A stretch of DNA of 64,000 nt from Scalindua sp964344685 (GTDB taxonomy: Bacteria > Planctomycetota > Brocadiia > Brocadiales > Scalinduaceae): NCBI GenBank assembly GCA_964344685.1, contig CAYFOK010000016.1, forward strand, positions 1 to 64,000, written 5' to 3'. Made by a program: the position numbers and the translations under genes. Position 1 is the stretch's first letter, and each line of letters starts with the position of its first letter. Below the pieces are notes generated by a model. It saw only the letters and a list, made by a program, of their open reading frames with translations, did no database searches and had not been told where the DNA came from. Positions 62,740 through 64,000 of this stretch are shown one piece after another.

Positions 62740-64000
62740 ATAAAAGCTCCTCTTTTCCTAGAATACTTCTTTCATAATTAACTAATTTCGCTTCTTTATT
62801 GGTTTTGTCTTCATTAGTTACCTTGTAATAATAGTATATTCTTGTAAATATTTTCAAATTTGTCAGTAAAGCCAATGTAACAAGTATTAATAATGGTTGA
62901 TTGAAAAGAGTGCCAAGGAACACAAAGAAGATCCTTACATCTCTGCTGACAGGTAGTAAGTCACGTAAACGAATATGATATTTATGTTCAAGTGAATCGT
63001 GCCTTTCAATAGAATAACTAATCATGAATGAGCCGATTAGAGCGACGAAACCAAGTAAGAGCACAAATGAACCGTTATCAATGGAATAACAATGCCACGT
63101 CAAACCAAAAGCCAGCAAGGCATCTCCATAACGGTCCAGAATCGCATCAAACCATCCACCAAAATTACTTTCCTGATATTTAAGCCTGGCAATCTCACCA
63201 TCACATCCGTCAATAATGGAAGATAATTGTGCCAGTACACCACCGGCTAACAACCATTTATATCCTCCTGCAATGAAAAGTAGAGAAGCAAAAGCAGATA
63301 AGCAGAATGAAATGAATGAAATCTGATTTGGTGTAATAGAGGTTCTTAATAAATATCGGGATATAAATCTCGAAGCCAGTCGGTTAATATACCTTGATAT
63401 AGGCCCGTCTTTCTGTTTACCACCTGTTTGATTCAGAAGAAACCGTTCTGCTTTTCCCAATTCATAAGGTGTATCGAGATCAATCCAGAAGTCCTCTTTT
63501 ATATCAAATATCTTTACCTTTTCCTCCTGAGCCAGACATTTTATCCCTCCACTTAATGACGTATCGTTATATTCTGTTATACTTTTTTCTATTCCTTTAA
63601 AAATCCCTGATGTACAAATGAATATACCGGTATCATATCCATTATAATTAATGAGATTTTTGCCGATATTAGTAATCTTTCCATCCTTGATATCAACCTT
63701 TGTTACATCATCTTTATCAACGAGTGGATTATTTAATTGTCTGTCTACAACAAGTATTACTTCATCATCGAGAAGAGTTTTTGCTTTTAATTTATTTATC
63801 AAATCCATATTGAAAAGATGATCACCCATTACCAGGATAAAATTACCTCGAATAAACTCTTTTGCCTTCAGAACAGAAAGGCCATTACCTCTCTCCCACT
63901 CTTCATTGATTATGTGGGTAATATTAATAGAGTACTTATCTGGCAGGGTATCAAGAAATGTACGTACTTCTTTCCCATTATAGCCGGTAACAATATAAAA
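62729..64000 (-). CDS. second nucleotidyltransferase / CDP-alcohol phosphotransferase fusion (5' end off the window)
   Basis: The open frame runs from the window edge (FYIVTGYNGKEVR at 64000) to the stop at 62729; the first residues are missing. The N-terminal part is an NTP-transferase (VMGDHLFNMDLI, then FWIDLDTPYELGKAE). The C-terminal membrane part has a full-consensus CDP-alcohol phosphotransferase motif: DGCDGEIAR, 8 residues, G, then FDAILDRYGD. It is the same architecture as the gene at 59603-61072 but only distantly similar. With MIPS between them, the two may act in sequence or on different acceptors. Probably an inositol-phosphate transfer enzyme. Confidence 0.85.
   Translation of the reverse strand, partial: FYIVTGYNGKEVRTFLDTLPDKYSINITHIINEEWERGNGLSVLKAKEFIRGNFILVMGDHLFNMDLINKLKAKTLLDDEVILVVDRQLNNPLVDKDDVTKVDIKDGKITNIGKNLINYNGYDTGIFICTSGIFKGIEKSITEYNDTSLSGGIKCLAQEEKVKIFDIKEDFWIDLDTPYELGKAERFLLNQTGGKQKDGPISRYINRLASRFISRYLLRTSITPNQISFISFCLSAFASLLFIAGGYKWLLAGGVLAQLSSIIDGCDGEIARLKYQESNFGGWFDAILDRYGDALLAFGLTWHCYSIDNGSFVLLLGFVALIGSFMISYSIERHDSLEHKYHIRLRDLLPVSRDVRIFFVFLGTLFNQPLLILVTLALLTNLKIFTRIYYYYKVTNEDKTNKEAKLVNYERSILGKEELLYEE

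Noticed and set aside
53316..64000. Second copy of the tRNA-Lys 3' end as right attachment site
   Set aside because: Looked for GGTTCGATTCC and CAGGGCGCACCA strings to the window end; none seen by eye, so no right border is called.
1..64000. CRISPR array or rRNA genes
   Set aside because: No regularly spaced 24-40-base direct repeats and no rRNA-like sequence noticed.

Overview
The window looks like a chromosomal stretch of an AT-rich, strictly anaerobic or microaerophilic bacterium, most plausibly a member of the Planctomycetota (perhaps a Brocadiales/Scalindua-like lineage). That is an inference. It rests on low GC, a prepilin of the H-X9-DG class, a two-gene NfeD plus flotillin-like FloA cluster, a TPR-kinase fusion, PutA of the 1000-residue class, rubrerythrin-like and Hdr/Mvh redox genes, and a bacterial family-B DNA polymerase. 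No gene here is diagnostic of anammox.

Layout: 0-6.4 kb is an amino-acid catabolism block (PutA-like proline/P5C dehydrogenase and a Na+/dicarboxylate-type symporter) bracketed by two paralogous HExxH proteins, then a ferritin-like protein. 6.5-19.1 kb is one co-directional cluster: HdrC-HdrB-HdrA (HdrA carries an inserted glutamate-synthase-beta/NfnB-like module), MvhD, MvhG, MvhA ([NiFe] hydrogenase), a hydrogenase endopeptidase, a HypA-like protein lacking its zinc domain, two exported proteins, a HypC-HydE fusion and a bona fide HydG. Finding [FeFe]-type radical-SAM maturases, one fused to the [NiFe] chaperone HypC, next to a [NiFe] hydrogenase and without any [FeFe] hydrogenase in the window is the most unusual observation here.

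19-38.7 kb is mixed: a PAS-GGDEF-EAL protein, a glycosyltransferase-like protein, DUF3786, relics of a two-component system (an NtrC-type regulator reduced to its two ends and a kinase reduced to its last 50 residues), a Tat-exported DUF362 protein, rfbB/rfbC, an FAD enzyme with a cyclic-nucleotide-binding partner, a TPR-pseudokinase, a GAF/sigma-54 activator, and the divergent NfeD-NfeD-FloA operon. A small structured repeat (GAAA-capped hairpins with compensatory changes) surrounds the last gene of that operon and the tRNA-Leu.

38.9-47.5 kb holds DNA polymerase B, a histidine phosphatase, an M20 amidohydrolase, a pseudopilin, a ComEA-like protein, a UDP-sugar epimerase with a NusG-like antiterminator, and tRNA-Arg/tRNA-Lys. 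From the 3' end of tRNA-Lys (47.4 kb) an integrated element begins: integrase, small HTH protein, a repeat-rich non-coding control region, a CHC2/Toprim/AAA primase-helicase, another HTH protein and an ORF6N-winged-helix protein. A decayed IS3-family insertion (53.69-55.01 kb) follows. The right border of the element was not found.

55-64 kb returns to apparent chromosomal genes: a Lon-like AAA protease, small proteins, an EEP-family phosphohydrolase, and an inositol block with myo-inositol-phosphate synthase flanked by two cytidylyltransferase/CDP-alcohol phosphotransferase fusions, one cut by the window edge. This suggests synthesis of an inositol phosphodiester or inositol lipid.
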